A DNA stretch of 41,869 bases from Sphingomonas sp. (lineage in GTDB: Bacteria > Pseudomonadota > Alphaproteobacteria > Sphingomonadales > Sphingomonadaceae): the NCBI RefSeq assembly GCF_019749955.1, contig NZ_JAIEPC010000071.1, positions 1 to 41,869 of the forward strand. Reading direction: 5' to 3'. Of the stretch, positions 26,904 through 34,394 are shown one piece after another; within the stretch, counting starts at the first letter, position 1; the number at the start of each line of letters is the position of its first letter. A program made the translations under genes and the position numbers. The notes beneath the pieces are model-generated. The model was not told the origin of the DNA. It saw nothing but the letters and a program-made list of their open reading frames with translations, and made no database searches.

Positions 26904-27110
26904 TTAGCGGACGCCGTCGCGCTCGGCGCGCTTGCGGTCCATCTTGCGGGCCCGACGGACAGCGGCAGCACGCTCGCGCGCGCGCTTTTCCGACGGCTTT
27001 TCATAGTGCCGACGCAGCTTCATCTCGCGATAGACGCCTTCACGCTGCAGCTTCTTCTTCAGGGCACGCAGCGCCTGGTCGACGTTATTGTCGCGCACGA
27101 TGATTTGCAT
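26904..27110 (-). CDS. rpsU: 30S ribosomal protein S21
   Basis: 68 residues from ATG 27110 (an in-frame ATG at 27119 adds only three residues and is less likely). [20 protein letters not shown] is the conserved S21 start, followed by [16 protein letters not shown] and an Arg/Lys-rich tail. It joins the 30S platform near the anti-Shine-Dalgarno end of 16S rRNA and helps initiation. It is divergent from cysS, with 149 bases between the starts for both promoters. A hairpin CGGGCG(26880-26885)/CGCCCG(26891-26896) follows the gene but has no T-run. Confidence 0.97.
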   Translation of the reverse strand: MQIIVRDNNVDQALRALKKKLQREGVYREMKLRRHYEKPSEKRARERAAAVRRARKMDRKRAERDGVR

Positions 27111-27259
27111 AAACCGCACAGTCTCCGAATCGATAGATTTAGGTCGCCACGAACCTTCGTTCGCGCCGCAAGCGGTGCCCCATACGCAGCCAAGTCCTAA
27201 AAGGCAAGCACGCGCGCACCATTTGCGAGCGCGTCACGCGCCCGCTATGCGCTGGCGCC

Positions 27260-28690
27260 ATGACCGCCGCCCCACTGATGCTCTACAACAGCCTGTCTCG
27301 CTCGATCGAGACATTCACGCCGATCGATGCGAACGACGTGCGCGTCTACACCTGCGGGCCGACAGTCTATAACTATCAGCACATCGGCAACATGCGCGCG
27401 TTCCTGTTCGCCGATACGCTCGGCCGCGTGCTGCGCTGGAAAGGATATCCGACCAAGCACGTCATCAACATCACCGATGTCGGTCATCTGACGAGCGACG
27501 CCGATGCCGGCGACGACAAGATGGAAAAGGCAGCGGCAGCGCAGGCGAAATCAATCTGGGAAATCGCCGCGCATTATACGGCGGCCTTCAAAGAGGATGT
27601 CGCCCGGCTCAACATCACCACCGTCAGCGAATGGACCGTCGCGACCGACCACATCCCGCAGATGATCGACTTTGCGAAGAAGATCGTGGCCGATTGCTAC
27701 CAGATCGACGGCGGGCTCTATTTCGACACGTCGAAAGTGCCGAACTACGGCAGCCTAGCGCGGGCCACCACCGACGACGGCGAAAGCCGGATCGATCCCG
27801 TGTCGGGTAAGCGCCATCCGCAGGATTTCGCGATCTGGCGCACGTCACCGCCGGGTGAGCAGCGCCAGATGGAATGGGACTCGCCTTGGGGTAAAGGCGC
27901 GCCGGGCTGGCACCTCGAATGCTCGGTGATGAGCCTCCAGCATCTGGGCCATCCGTTCGACATCCACACCGGCGGGATCGACCACCGTGAGATCCACCAC
28001 CCCAATGAAATCGCCCAAAATCAGGCGTTTTGCGGCTGCGCGGATACAGGCGCGCGCATCTGGATGCACAATAATTTCCTGGTCGATCGCGGCGGCAAGA
28101 TGTCGAAGTCGGCGGGCGAATTCCTGCGGCTGCAAACGGTGGTCGATGCCGGTTTCCACCCGCTCGCCTACCGCCTGATGTGCCTGCAGGCGCATTATCG
28201 CAGCGAGCTCGAGTTCACTTGGGACAATCTCGCGGCCGCATCGGTGCGGCTAAAGCGGCTGGTGATGGCGCTGGAGAGCCTGCGCAGCCGCGACGATGGC
28301 AGCGAGAAGGGCGACCCCCTGCCCTATCTCGACCGGCTGGACGCCGCCGTCAGCGACGATCTCAACACGCCCAAGGCGCTGCCGGTGCTCGACGAATTGC
28401 TGGCCGACAAGAAGCTGTCGCCAACGGTGCGCCTGCGGGCAGCCTTGGTGTTCGACGCCGTGCTGGGTCTCGAACTCGGCACGCTGACCCGCACCGACCT
28501 GCGCGTCCGTCCCGCCACCGCCACCCTCAACGAAGCCGACATCGACGCGCGCCTCGCTGCGCGCAAGGAAGCGCGCGCCGCGAAGGACTTCGCCCGTTCC
28601 GACACCATCCGCGACGACCTCGCCGCCGCCAGGGTCGAGGTTATGGATGGCGACCCGCTCGGCTGGGACTGGAAAACGACCCTAAGCTGA
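27260..28690 (+). CDS. cysS: Cysteinyl-tRNA synthetase
   Basis: 476 residues, normal length. Class I synthetase charging tRNA-Cys. The N-terminal YTCGPTVYNYQHIGN holds the zinc-binding Cys32 and the HIGH-type HIGN (41-44). The zinc site continues in GWHLECSVMS and GGIDHREIHHPNE, and GGKMSKSAGEF (about residue 280) is the KMSKS loop. The C-terminal anticodon-binding DALR-type helical part is present (LNEADIDARLAARKEARAAKDFARSDTIRDDL). It is cytoplasmic and essential, and transcribed divergently from rpsU. Confidence 0.97.
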   Translation: MTAAPLMLYNSLSRSIETFTPIDANDVRVYTCGPTVYNYQHIGNMRAFLFADTLGRVLRWKGYPTKHVINITDVGHLTSDADAGDDKMEKAAAAQAKSIWEIAAHYTAAFKEDVARLNITTVSEWTVATDHIPQMIDFAKKIVADCYQIDGGLYFDTSKVPNYGSLARATTDDGESRIDPVSGKRHPQDFAIWRTSPPGEQRQMEWDSPWGKGAPGWHLECSVMSLQHLGHPFDIHTGGIDHREIHHPNEIAQNQAFCGCADTGARIWMHNNFLVDRGGKMSKSAGEFLRLQTVVDAGFHPLAYRLMCLQAHYRSELEFTWDNLAAASVRLKRLVMALESLRSRDDGSEKGDPLPYLDRLDAAVSDDLNTPKALPVLDELLADKKLSPTVRLRAALVFDAVLGLELGTLTRTDLRVRPATATLNEADIDARLAARKEARAAKDFARSDTIRDDLAAARVEVMDGDPLGWDWKTTLS

Positions 28691-28756
28691 CGGATTCGCT
28701 TGCCCTGCGGCGAGGGCTGGGCATGATCAGTCAAACACAAGCGACGGGGGCAAGCG

Positions 28757-29227
28757 ATGCGCGGCAAGATACTCGGCTACAATATGGCAACCGGCGACGG
28801 CAATATGGCAACCGGCGACGGCGACATCGCTGGTGAGGACCAGCAGCGCTACCGCTTCACGCGGGCTGACTGGCGCGACGATCTGCGTCCGGCACCCGGG
28901 CAAGCGGTCGACTTCCAAATCGAAGGCGGCCATGCCGTCTCCATCTATCGGGTAGCAGGGGGAGCCGCGATGTCAGGTGACAAGAACAAGATCGTAGCCG
29001 CACTGCTCGCCTTTTTCCTCGGCGGGCTCGGCATCCACAAATTCTATTTGGGCAAGAACACGGCCGGCATCATCATGCTGTGCAGCACGCTGTTCGGGAT
29101 CATCCTGTTGTTCATCCCGACGATCATCGTCAGCGTGATCGCTTTCATCGAGTTCATCATCTATCTGGTGACGCCCGACGACGAGTTTGAGCGGCGCTAT
29201 GTCCAGGGCGACCGCGCCTGGTTCTGA
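28757..29227 (+). CDS. TM2-domain membrane protein with N-terminal OB-like domain
   Basis: 156 residues. Residues 1-65 look like a small cold-shock/OB-type beta domain (GKILGYN... GEDQQRYRFTRADWRD... PGQAVDFQIEG). The TM2 domain follows (about 75-140): KNKIVAALLAFFLGGLGIHKFYLGKNTAGIIMLC, with the conserved G-x-H-x-F-Y-L-G and a second helix, then a polar tail. A shorter start at ATG 28970 would give only the TM2 part. A perfect 21-base in-frame tandem repeat (28781-28801 and 28802-28822, coding NMATGDG twice) lies in the N-terminal domain. Function unknown; such proteins are common in sphingomonads and are membrane-bound. Confidence 0.85.
   Translation: MRGKILGYNMATGDGNMATGDGDIAGEDQQRYRFTRADWRDDLRPAPGQAVDFQIEGGHAVSIYRVAGGAAMSGDKNKIVAALLAFFLGGLGIHKFYLGKNTAGIIMLCSTLFGIILLFIPTIIVSVIAFIEFIIYLVTPDDEFERRYVQGDRAWF
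28781..28822 (+). repeat. 21-bp perfect tandem duplication inside the TM2 gene
   Basis: Two identical 21-base units in direct succession, starting AATATGGCAACC and ending GGCGACGGC. It is in frame and duplicates seven residues (NMATGDG) in a loop of the N-terminal domain. The lack of any base difference suggests a recent slippage event. Confidence 0.95.
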
Positions 29228-29247
29228 TTGAAGGAAGCGCAAGGCCG

Positions 29248-30189
29248 ATGGACGACAGCACAGCGGCAACGCGCGACGATCTCACCATCTGGCACCGCGA
29301 CGGCGCGGTCATCCTCGATCGCTTCTTCAGCGAAGACGAGATCGCGCCCGTCCGCGCCGATTGCGATGCCTTGTTCGACGGGCGCGGCCAGCGCGGCAAC
29401 GCAATCGATCGCAAGTCCAAGGGGGGAATTGGCGCGTTCGACGCCGCGCAGTTCCTCAATCAGGAGCAACTGCCCTTTGCCGCATCTCCCGCGATCAACT
29501 TGATCGGCCTCGACGCAAAGCTGATCGCCTTTGCCAAGGCAGCGCTGGGAGTCGATCATGTCCACCTCTACCAATGCGACGCCTGGGCCAAGTTCACCGG
29601 CGATGCCGATTATGACCAGCCGTTCCACTGCGATTTCGCCAACCACACGCTGACCGTCCCCGGCGACGATGCGGCCGAGCGCACTATCAACTTCATGATC
29701 TACGTCACCGATGTCACCGACGATCTTGGCGCGATCCACTATGTCGCCGCCCCCGATGCGGCGCTGATCGTCGGCAGCGGGCACGCTGCTTTGCCGCAGG
29801 CGGCTACGGGTGCCGATGACGTGCAGCTAGCCTTGAAAGCACGCGAGCGATCGGGCGCGGCCCCGGCGGGGTCGATCTTCGCTTACGGGATCGACGTCTA
29901 CCACCGCGGCACCAACCTGACGCGCCCCGGCGGGCACCGCTATACGATCACCGCAAGCTACAAGGCGGCGGGCAACGACATGATCGGCCGCATCGCCTGG
30001 CCGCTCCACTTCATGCGCCCTTGGAAGAAGCTGATCGGCCATGCAGCGCCCGAACAACTCGCCTGCCTCGGCATTCCGCTCCCCGGCGACCGCTTCTGGA
30101 CGCCGACGACGATCGAGCGCACGCAAGCGCGCTGGCCCGATTGGGACATGACCGCGTACCGTCGCGCGCTTGAGTCGGTGGCCGCGTGA
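29248..30189 (+). CDS. Phytanoyl-CoA dioxygenase-family Fe(II)/2-oxoglutarate enzyme
   Basis: 313 residues. Jelly-roll (cupin) fold oxygenase. The HxD part of the facial triad is PFHCDF (His127, Asp129), the distal His is His219 in DVYHRGTNL, and the 2-oxoglutarate-binding Arg is Arg231 in GGHRYT. YVTDVTDDLGAIHYV is a typical PhyH stretch. Substrate unknown; PhyH enzymes hydroxylate a wide range of small molecules. The stop overlaps the start of the dehydrogenase by 4 bases (GTGA), indicating one operon and probably one pathway: hydroxylation and then oxidation of a 2-hydroxy acid. Confidence 0.92.
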   Translation: MDDSTAATRDDLTIWHRDGAVILDRFFSEDEIAPVRADCDALFDGRGQRGNAIDRKSKGGIGAFDAAQFLNQEQLPFAASPAINLIGLDAKLIAFAKAALGVDHVHLYQCDAWAKFTGDADYDQPFHCDFANHTLTVPGDDAAERTINFMIYVTDVTDDLGAIHYVAAPDAALIVGSGHAALPQAATGADDVQLALKARERSGAAPAGSIFAYGIDVYHRGTNLTRPGGHRYTITASYKAAGNDMIGRIAWPLHFMRPWKKLIGHAAPEQLACLGIPLPGDRFWTPTTIERTQARWPDWDMTAYRRALESVAA

Positions 30190-31121
30190 AGGCTGTCCTC
30201 CCGGCACTCGCCCGCCCGCTGATCGAGCCGCAACTGCCCGCTGGGCTTGAGGTCGCGTGGTTCGCCAATCACGAAGAAGCGCTGGCGCAGGTCGTCGATG
30301 CCGATATTGCCTGGGTCGACATGCAGCGCCCCGCGTGGACCGGCGAAGCGGTCGCGGCGGGCGAGAAGCTCAAATGGGTGAGCACCATCTACGCGGGGCT
30401 CGACGCCTTCCCGCTGCCACTGCTCAAAGAGCGCGGGACGATCCTGACCAACGGCGTCGGCATCAACGCGATTGCGGTCGCCGAATATGCGGTGATGGGG
30501 GTACTCGTCGCCGCCAAGCGCTTCGACGAAGTCGTGCGGATCGCCGATCGCCACGAATGGACGATCTCGGCGCCGGGCCAGGTCGAGCTGTTCGAAACCC
30601 GCGCGCTCATCATCGGCATGGGCGCGATCGGCACGCTGATCGGCGACCGGCTGCGCGCGTTTGGAGTCGAAGTGACGGGCGTCACCCGATCGGGGCGCGA
30701 CGACACGCTCACCCCTGATCAATGGCCCACGCAGATCGCCGACTTCGACTGGGTAATCCTCGCCGCACCCTCGACCAGCGAGACCAAGGCGCTGATCGGC
30801 GCGGCGGAGCTTGCCGCGATGAAGCCCAGCGCCTGGCTGATCAACATCGCGCGCGGCGACATGGTCGATCAGGATGCGTTGATCGAAGCGCTGACCAAGC
30901 GCCGCATCGCAGGCGCCTTCCTCGACGTCGTCACCCCCGAGCCGCTGCCGCCCGAACATCCGCTGTGGAGCGCCCCCAACAGCATCCACACGATGCATCT
31001 GTCGGGCCGCAGCCAGACCAAGATGTTCCAGCGCGCGACCGCACTGTTCCTGCAAAATCTTGCGGCTTTCATGGCGGGCGCGCCGATGACTAACGTCGTC
31101 GATCTAGACGCTGGCTATTGA
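30186..31121 (+). CDS. D-isomer-specific 2-hydroxyacid dehydrogenase
   Basis: 311 residues starting with GTG at 30186. NAD(P)-binding motif GMGAIG (144-149) and catalytic Arg223 (NIARGD), Glu252 (VTPEPL) and His271 (TMHLSG) form the R-E-H set of the family. The enzyme reduces or oxidises 2-oxo/2-hydroxy acids; specificity is not readable. The overlap of four bases with the PhyH gene and identical orientation suggest a shared pathway. It is a soluble dimer in known members. The short gap to the next gene (57 bases) leaves room for its own promoter. Confidence 0.93.
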   Translation: MKAVLPALARPLIEPQLPAGLEVAWFANHEEALAQVVDADIAWVDMQRPAWTGEAVAAGEKLKWVSTIYAGLDAFPLPLLKERGTILTNGVGINAIAVAEYAVMGVLVAAKRFDEVVRIADRHEWTISAPGQVELFETRALIIGMGAIGTLIGDRLRAFGVEVTGVTRSGRDDTLTPDQWPTQIADFDWVILAAPSTSETKALIGAAELAAMKPSAWLINIARGDMVDQDALIEALTKRRIAGAFLDVVTPEPLPPEHPLWSAPNSIHTMHLSGRSQTKMFQRATALFLQNLAAFMAGAPMTNVVDLDAGY

Positions 31122-31178
31122 AGCCTTCTGAGATTGGGCGCATGGGATTGCCGATTTTTTGAATGACTGGACGCGACA

Positions 31179-32552
31179 ATGGCCACCAACTGGGCCCCCG
31201 AAAGCTGGACCGCGCATGAAGCGCGCCAGCTGCCAAGCTATCCCGATCCCGCCGCACTGACGGCGGCCACGGCGACGCTGCGCAATTATCCGCCGCTGGT
31301 GTTTGCCGGCGAAGCGCGTGACCTGACCGCCGATCTGGCGCGCGTCGCGAACGGCAAGGCCTTCCTGTTGCAAGGCGGCGATTGCGCCGAAAGCTTCGCC
31401 GAATTCCACCCCAACAACATCCGCGACACCTTCCGCGTGCTGCTCCAAATGGCAGTCGTCCTCACCTTCGCGTCGAAGCTGCCGACGGTGAAGCTCGGGC
31501 GGATGGCGGGGCAATTCGCCAAGCCGCGCTCGACTGATACCGAAGTCCAGAATGGCGTCGAACTGCCGAGCTACCGCGGCGACAATGTCAACGACATCGC
31601 TTTCACCCCCGAAGGCCGCACGCCCGATCCGCAGCGGATGATTCAGGGCTATGCCCAGTCGGCGGCGACGCTCAACCTGCTGCGCGCCTTCGCCAGCGGC
31701 GGCTATGCTAACCTCCACCAAGTCCACCGCTGGACGCACGACTTCATGGGCCGCAGCCCCTGGGCCAAGAAATTCGCCGATGTCGCCGACCGCATCGGCG
31801 AAGCGCTCGAGTTTATGGAAGCCTGCGGGATTAATCCTGACACCGTGCCGCAGCTGAAGGGCACCACCTTCTACACCAGCCATGAAGCGCTGCTGCTGCC
31901 TTATGAGCAAGCAATGACGCGGCAGGATTCGCTGACCGGCGACTGGTATGACACGTCGGCGCACATGCTGTGGATCGGCGACCGTACCCGCTTTGAGGGA
32001 TCGGCGCATGTCGAATTCCTGCGCGGTGTCGGCAACCCAATCGGCATGAAATGCGGGCCGAGCCTTGAGCCTGATGCGCTGCTGCGGCTACTCGACACGC
32101 TCAACCCGGGCCGCGTCGCGGGGCGGATGACGCTGATCACGCGCTATGGCCATGACAAGATCGAGAGCGGCCTGCCCAAGCTGATCCGCGCGGTGGCGCG
32201 CGAGGGGCATCCGGTGGTGTGGAGCTGCGATCCGATGCACGGCAATGTCATCAAGACCAACAATGGCTATAAGACGCGCCCGTTCGACCGCATCCTCGCC
32301 GAAGTGCGCGGCTTCTTCGCGGTTCACCGCGCCGAGGGATCGATTGCGGGTGGCATCCATGTCGAAATGACCGGCCAGAACGTCACCGAGTGCACCGGCG
32401 GCGCGATGGACGTGACGCAGATGGACCTGGCCGATCGCTACCACACCCACTGCGACCCGCGCCTCAACGCCGGGCAAAGCCTTGAGCTGGCGTTTCTGCT
32501 CGCCGAAATGCTCAACGTCGAGATGACCGAACGGCGGCGCGTCGCGGCTTGA
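31179..32552 (+). CDS. Class II 3-deoxy-D-arabino-heptulosonate-7-phosphate synthase
   Basis: 457 residues. Enters the shikimate pathway by joining phosphoenolpyruvate and erythrose-4-phosphate in the cytoplasm. Class II (plant/mycobacterial type) marks are [11 protein letters not shown] (Cys as a metal ligand), [23 protein letters not shown] and WSCDPMHGN, and the conserved His/Glu metal ligands occur in [18 protein letters not shown]. The length is as expected for bacterial class II enzymes. It is not coupled to other aro genes here. It is the last core gene before the tRNA and integrase. Confidence 0.96.
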   Translation: MATNWAPESWTAHEARQLPSYPDPAALTAATATLRNYPPLVFAGEARDLTADLARVANGKAFLLQGGDCAESFAEFHPNNIRDTFRVLLQMAVVLTFASKLPTVKLGRMAGQFAKPRSTDTEVQNGVELPSYRGDNVNDIAFTPEGRTPDPQRMIQGYAQSAATLNLLRAFASGGYANLHQVHRWTHDFMGRSPWAKKFADVADRIGEALEFMEACGINPDTVPQLKGTTFYTSHEALLLPYEQAMTRQDSLTGDWYDTSAHMLWIGDRTRFEGSAHVEFLRGVGNPIGMKCGPSLEPDALLRLLDTLNPGRVAGRMTLITRYGHDKIESGLPKLIRAVAREGHPVVWSCDPMHGNVIKTNNGYKTRPFDRILAEVRGFFAVHRAEGSIAGGIHVEMTGQNVTECTGGAMDVTQMDLADRYHTHCDPRLNAGQSLELAFLLAEMLNVEMTERRRVAA

Positions 32553-32595
32553 CGGCATGCAGGCGCGGCCCTAGATCGCGCCTTCGACCGCGCTC

Positions 32596-32670
32596 GGCCC
32601 CTTCGTCTAGCGGTTAGGACGTGGCCCTCTCACGGCTAAAACACGGGTTCGATTCCCGTAGGGGTCACCA
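32596..32670 (+). tRNA. tRNA-Glu (anticodon CTC)
   Basis: 75-base cloverleaf with genome-encoded CCA. The acceptor stem GGCCCCT pairs with AGGGGTC (one G-T). The anticodon stem TGGCC/GGCTA encloses loop CTCTCAC, anticodon CTC. The T-arm ACGGG-TTCGATT-CCCGT is perfect. The discriminator base is A. The gene lies 164 bases before the integrase start and its 3' end is the expected attachment site. Confidence 0.95.
32648..32670 (+). other. Probable left attachment core (attL) in the tRNA-Glu 3' end
   Basis: P4-type integrases recombine at tRNA 3' ends, so the core is expected in the T-arm to CCA region here. No second copy of this stretch is seen in the window, so attR, and thus the element size, lies outside. 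The assignment is by position only. Confidence 0.5.
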
Positions 32671-32672
32671 AA

Positions 32673-32689
32673 ATGCCTTCCCAAGGCAT
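32673..32689. other. Palindrome directly after tRNA-Glu
   Basis: ATGCCTT (32673-32679), loop CCC, AAGGCAT (32683-32689), a perfect 7-bp inverted repeat beginning two bases after the tRNA CCA. There is no T-run, so either a weak tRNA terminator or part of the attachment site that binds integrase. Confidence 0.4.
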
Positions 32690-32783
32690 CCCAGAATGTG
32701 CCGTAAATGGCTGTTTTCTAGGGTTTTTCGTGGTATAGTCATCCCAGTTGGATCGGCCAAATATCACTGCATACCAGCAATCT

Positions 32784-32833
32784 GATGGTATTTTTGATGG
32801 CATTTGCCGGTCGTCCAGATGGGAGATACCATC
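32784..32833. promoter_or_regulatory. Inverted repeat flanking the integrase ribosome binding site
   Basis: GATGGTAT (32784-32791) and ATACCATC (32826-32833) are exact reverse complements; the second arm touches the integrase start codon and the Shine-Dalgarno GGGAG lies between. Could hide the ribosome binding site or bind integrase for autoregulation. Confidence 0.35.
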
Positions 32834-34063
32834 ATGACGTTGTCGGTCGTGGCGATCAAAGCGGCGAAGGGTCGCGACAAGGCGTACAAGCTTGGCGATG
32901 GCGACGGGCTCTACCTGCTCGTGACTCCGTCTGGCGGACGCTATTGGCGGATGAATTATCGCCATCTCGGCAAGCAGAGGACGCTGGCGTTCGGTGTCTG
33001 GCCGGAGACGGGGCTCGCCGAAGCGCGCGCCGAGCGCGACGCCGCGCGGAGAGTATTGGCGCGGGGTGATGATCCCGCAGAGCGGATCAAGCTCGACCGT
33101 ATCGCGGCGTCGGTGGCTGCGTCCAACAGCTTCCAGGCGGTCGCCGATGAGTGGCTGCTCAAGATCGAGAAGGAAGGCCGTTCGGCGGTCACGATGAAGA
33201 AGCTGCGCTGGCTGCTCGGCTTCATCAACGCGTCGATCGGCAAACGCCCGATCGCGTCCATCTCGGCGCAAGAGCTGCTGGTGATGCTGCGAAAAATGGA
33301 AGGCAAGGAACGCTATGAGACCGCCAAGCGGCTCCGCAGCACCTGCTCACAGATATTTCGCTATGCGATCGCTACGGCGCGCGCCGAGCGTGATGTGGCG
33401 GCAGACCTCCGTGGCGCACTGATCGTTCCAAAGCCCGTCCATCGGGCCGCCGTCACCACGCCCAAGGCAGCAGGCGAGCTTCTCCGCGCGATCGATGCGT
33501 TCGAGGGGCATGCGAATACCCTGGTGGCGCTTCGGCTCTTACCGCATGTCTTTGTCCGACCGGGCGAACTGCGCTTTGCCGAATGGGCCGACTTTGATCT
33601 CGACAAAGCGATTTGGACGATTCCGCCGCACAAGACCAAGATGCGGCGAGCGCATATCGTCCCGCTCTCCCATCAAGCGCTCAGGCTCATTGCCTCGATC
33701 GAGCACGATGCCGATTACAGTTCGTTCCTGTTTCCCTCGCGCCGATCGACCGAGCGAGCGATGTCGGAAAACACCATCAACGCTGCCCTTCGCCGCTTGG
33801 GTTATGCTCAGGACGAAATGACCGGGCATGGTTTTCGGGCGATGGCCGCAACGCTGCTGAACGAAATGGGGCTATGGCATGCCGATGCGATCGAGCGGCA
33901 GCTGGCGCATTGCGACAACAATGCGGTGCGTCGTGCCTATACCCGCGGCGAGTATTGGGACGAACGCGTGCGCATGATGCAGCACTGGTCCGACCATCTC
34001 GATTTTCTCCGCGATGGCGCAAAAGTGCTCACAGCAAAGTTCGCGAAGGCCGAGGGGCAATAA
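32834..34063 (+). CDS. P4-type tyrosine recombinase (integrase)
   Basis: 409 residues from ATG 32834, with GGGAG eight bases upstream. The N-terminal DUF4102-like arm-binding domain (about 1-90: KLGDGDGLYLLVTPSGGRYWRMNYR... LAFGVWPE) is typical of P4/tRNA integrases. A core-binding domain follows, then the catalytic domain with Arg242 (VRPGELR), His332-x-x-Arg335 (HGFR), His359 (AHCDNN) and Tyr369 (RRAYTR), the full active-site set. The reading frame is intact, so the enzyme should be active. It sits next to the tRNA-Glu target and drives insertion of the element that follows. Confidence 0.96.
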   Translation: MTLSVVAIKAAKGRDKAYKLGDGDGLYLLVTPSGGRYWRMNYRHLGKQRTLAFGVWPETGLAEARAERDAARRVLARGDDPAERIKLDRIAASVAASNSFQAVADEWLLKIEKEGRSAVTMKKLRWLLGFINASIGKRPIASISAQELLVMLRKMEGKERYETAKRLRSTCSQIFRYAIATARAERDVAADLRGALIVPKPVHRAAVTTPKAAGELLRAIDAFEGHANTLVALRLLPHVFVRPGELRFAEWADFDLDKAIWTIPPHKTKMRRAHIVPLSHQALRLIASIEHDADYSSFLFPSRRSTERAMSENTINAALRRLGYAQDEMTGHGFRAMAATLLNEMGLWHADAIERQLAHCDNNAVRRAYTRGEYWDERVRMMQHWSDHLDFLRDGAKVLTAKFAKAEGQ

Positions 34064-34394
34064 CCGAGGCGGCCTATGGCCGTACATGGGCCGCGAGCCG
34101 ACGTTCGGCTCTTGGCGCAGTAAGTTCGATAGCTGCCATCTGCCGTTGATCCCCGTTGACCCCCTATCCGTGGACACGCATATTCCTCTCGTCGCTGCGC
34201 CCTTCCGCAAAGACCAATCAAAATCGTGACCGACAAAACATCTTATTAAAGTAGTTACGCTGTATTGGCGCAATACACTTTTGCAACGTCGTGAATTAAG
34301 TTAGGTTATTACGCTTCCCTCTTACCTGGGATGGCACTCGGAGAGCGGCAACTTCAAATCCTTAACGGTTAGAGGTAGTGGAACAGAAACGGAT
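34064..34394. other. AT-richer spacer between integrase and patatin gene
   Basis: 331 bases without a gene. A perfect inverted repeat GAGCCGA/TCGGCTC (34095-34111) with 3-base loop has no T-run. Further on is the palindrome at 34261-34277. The right half (about 34,200-34,330) is clearly A+T-rich and is likely to hold the promoter of the patatin gene; I cannot fix boxes with confidence. Confidence 0.6.
34261..34277. promoter_or_regulatory. 17-bp operator-like palindrome upstream of the patatin gene
   Basis: TGTATTGGCGCAATACA is a perfect inverted repeat (7-bp arms, GCG centre) 117 bases upstream of the patatin start, in the AT-rich spacer. Its size fits a dimeric regulator site. No regulator gene is nearby in the window. 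Confidence 0.4.

Noticed and set aside
29958..31055. Minus-strand open frame (365 codons) opposite the 2-hydroxyacid dehydrogenase
   Set aside because: Antisense to a gene with an intact Arg-Glu-His set; no motif seen.
32804..32833. Longer integrase start at TTG 32804
   Set aside because: ATG 32834 has a good Shine-Dalgarno eight bases upstream and matches the usual start of the family; the extra ten residues do not.
32636..33271. Minus-strand open frame with the phrase TPTGIEPVF
   Set aside because: This phrase is a common artefact of translating tRNA 3' ends backwards; the frame covers the tRNA and integrase start.
34095..34111. GAGCCGA/TCGGCTC hairpin after the integrase as an intrinsic terminator
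   Set aside because: The stem is perfect but no T-run follows on either strand.
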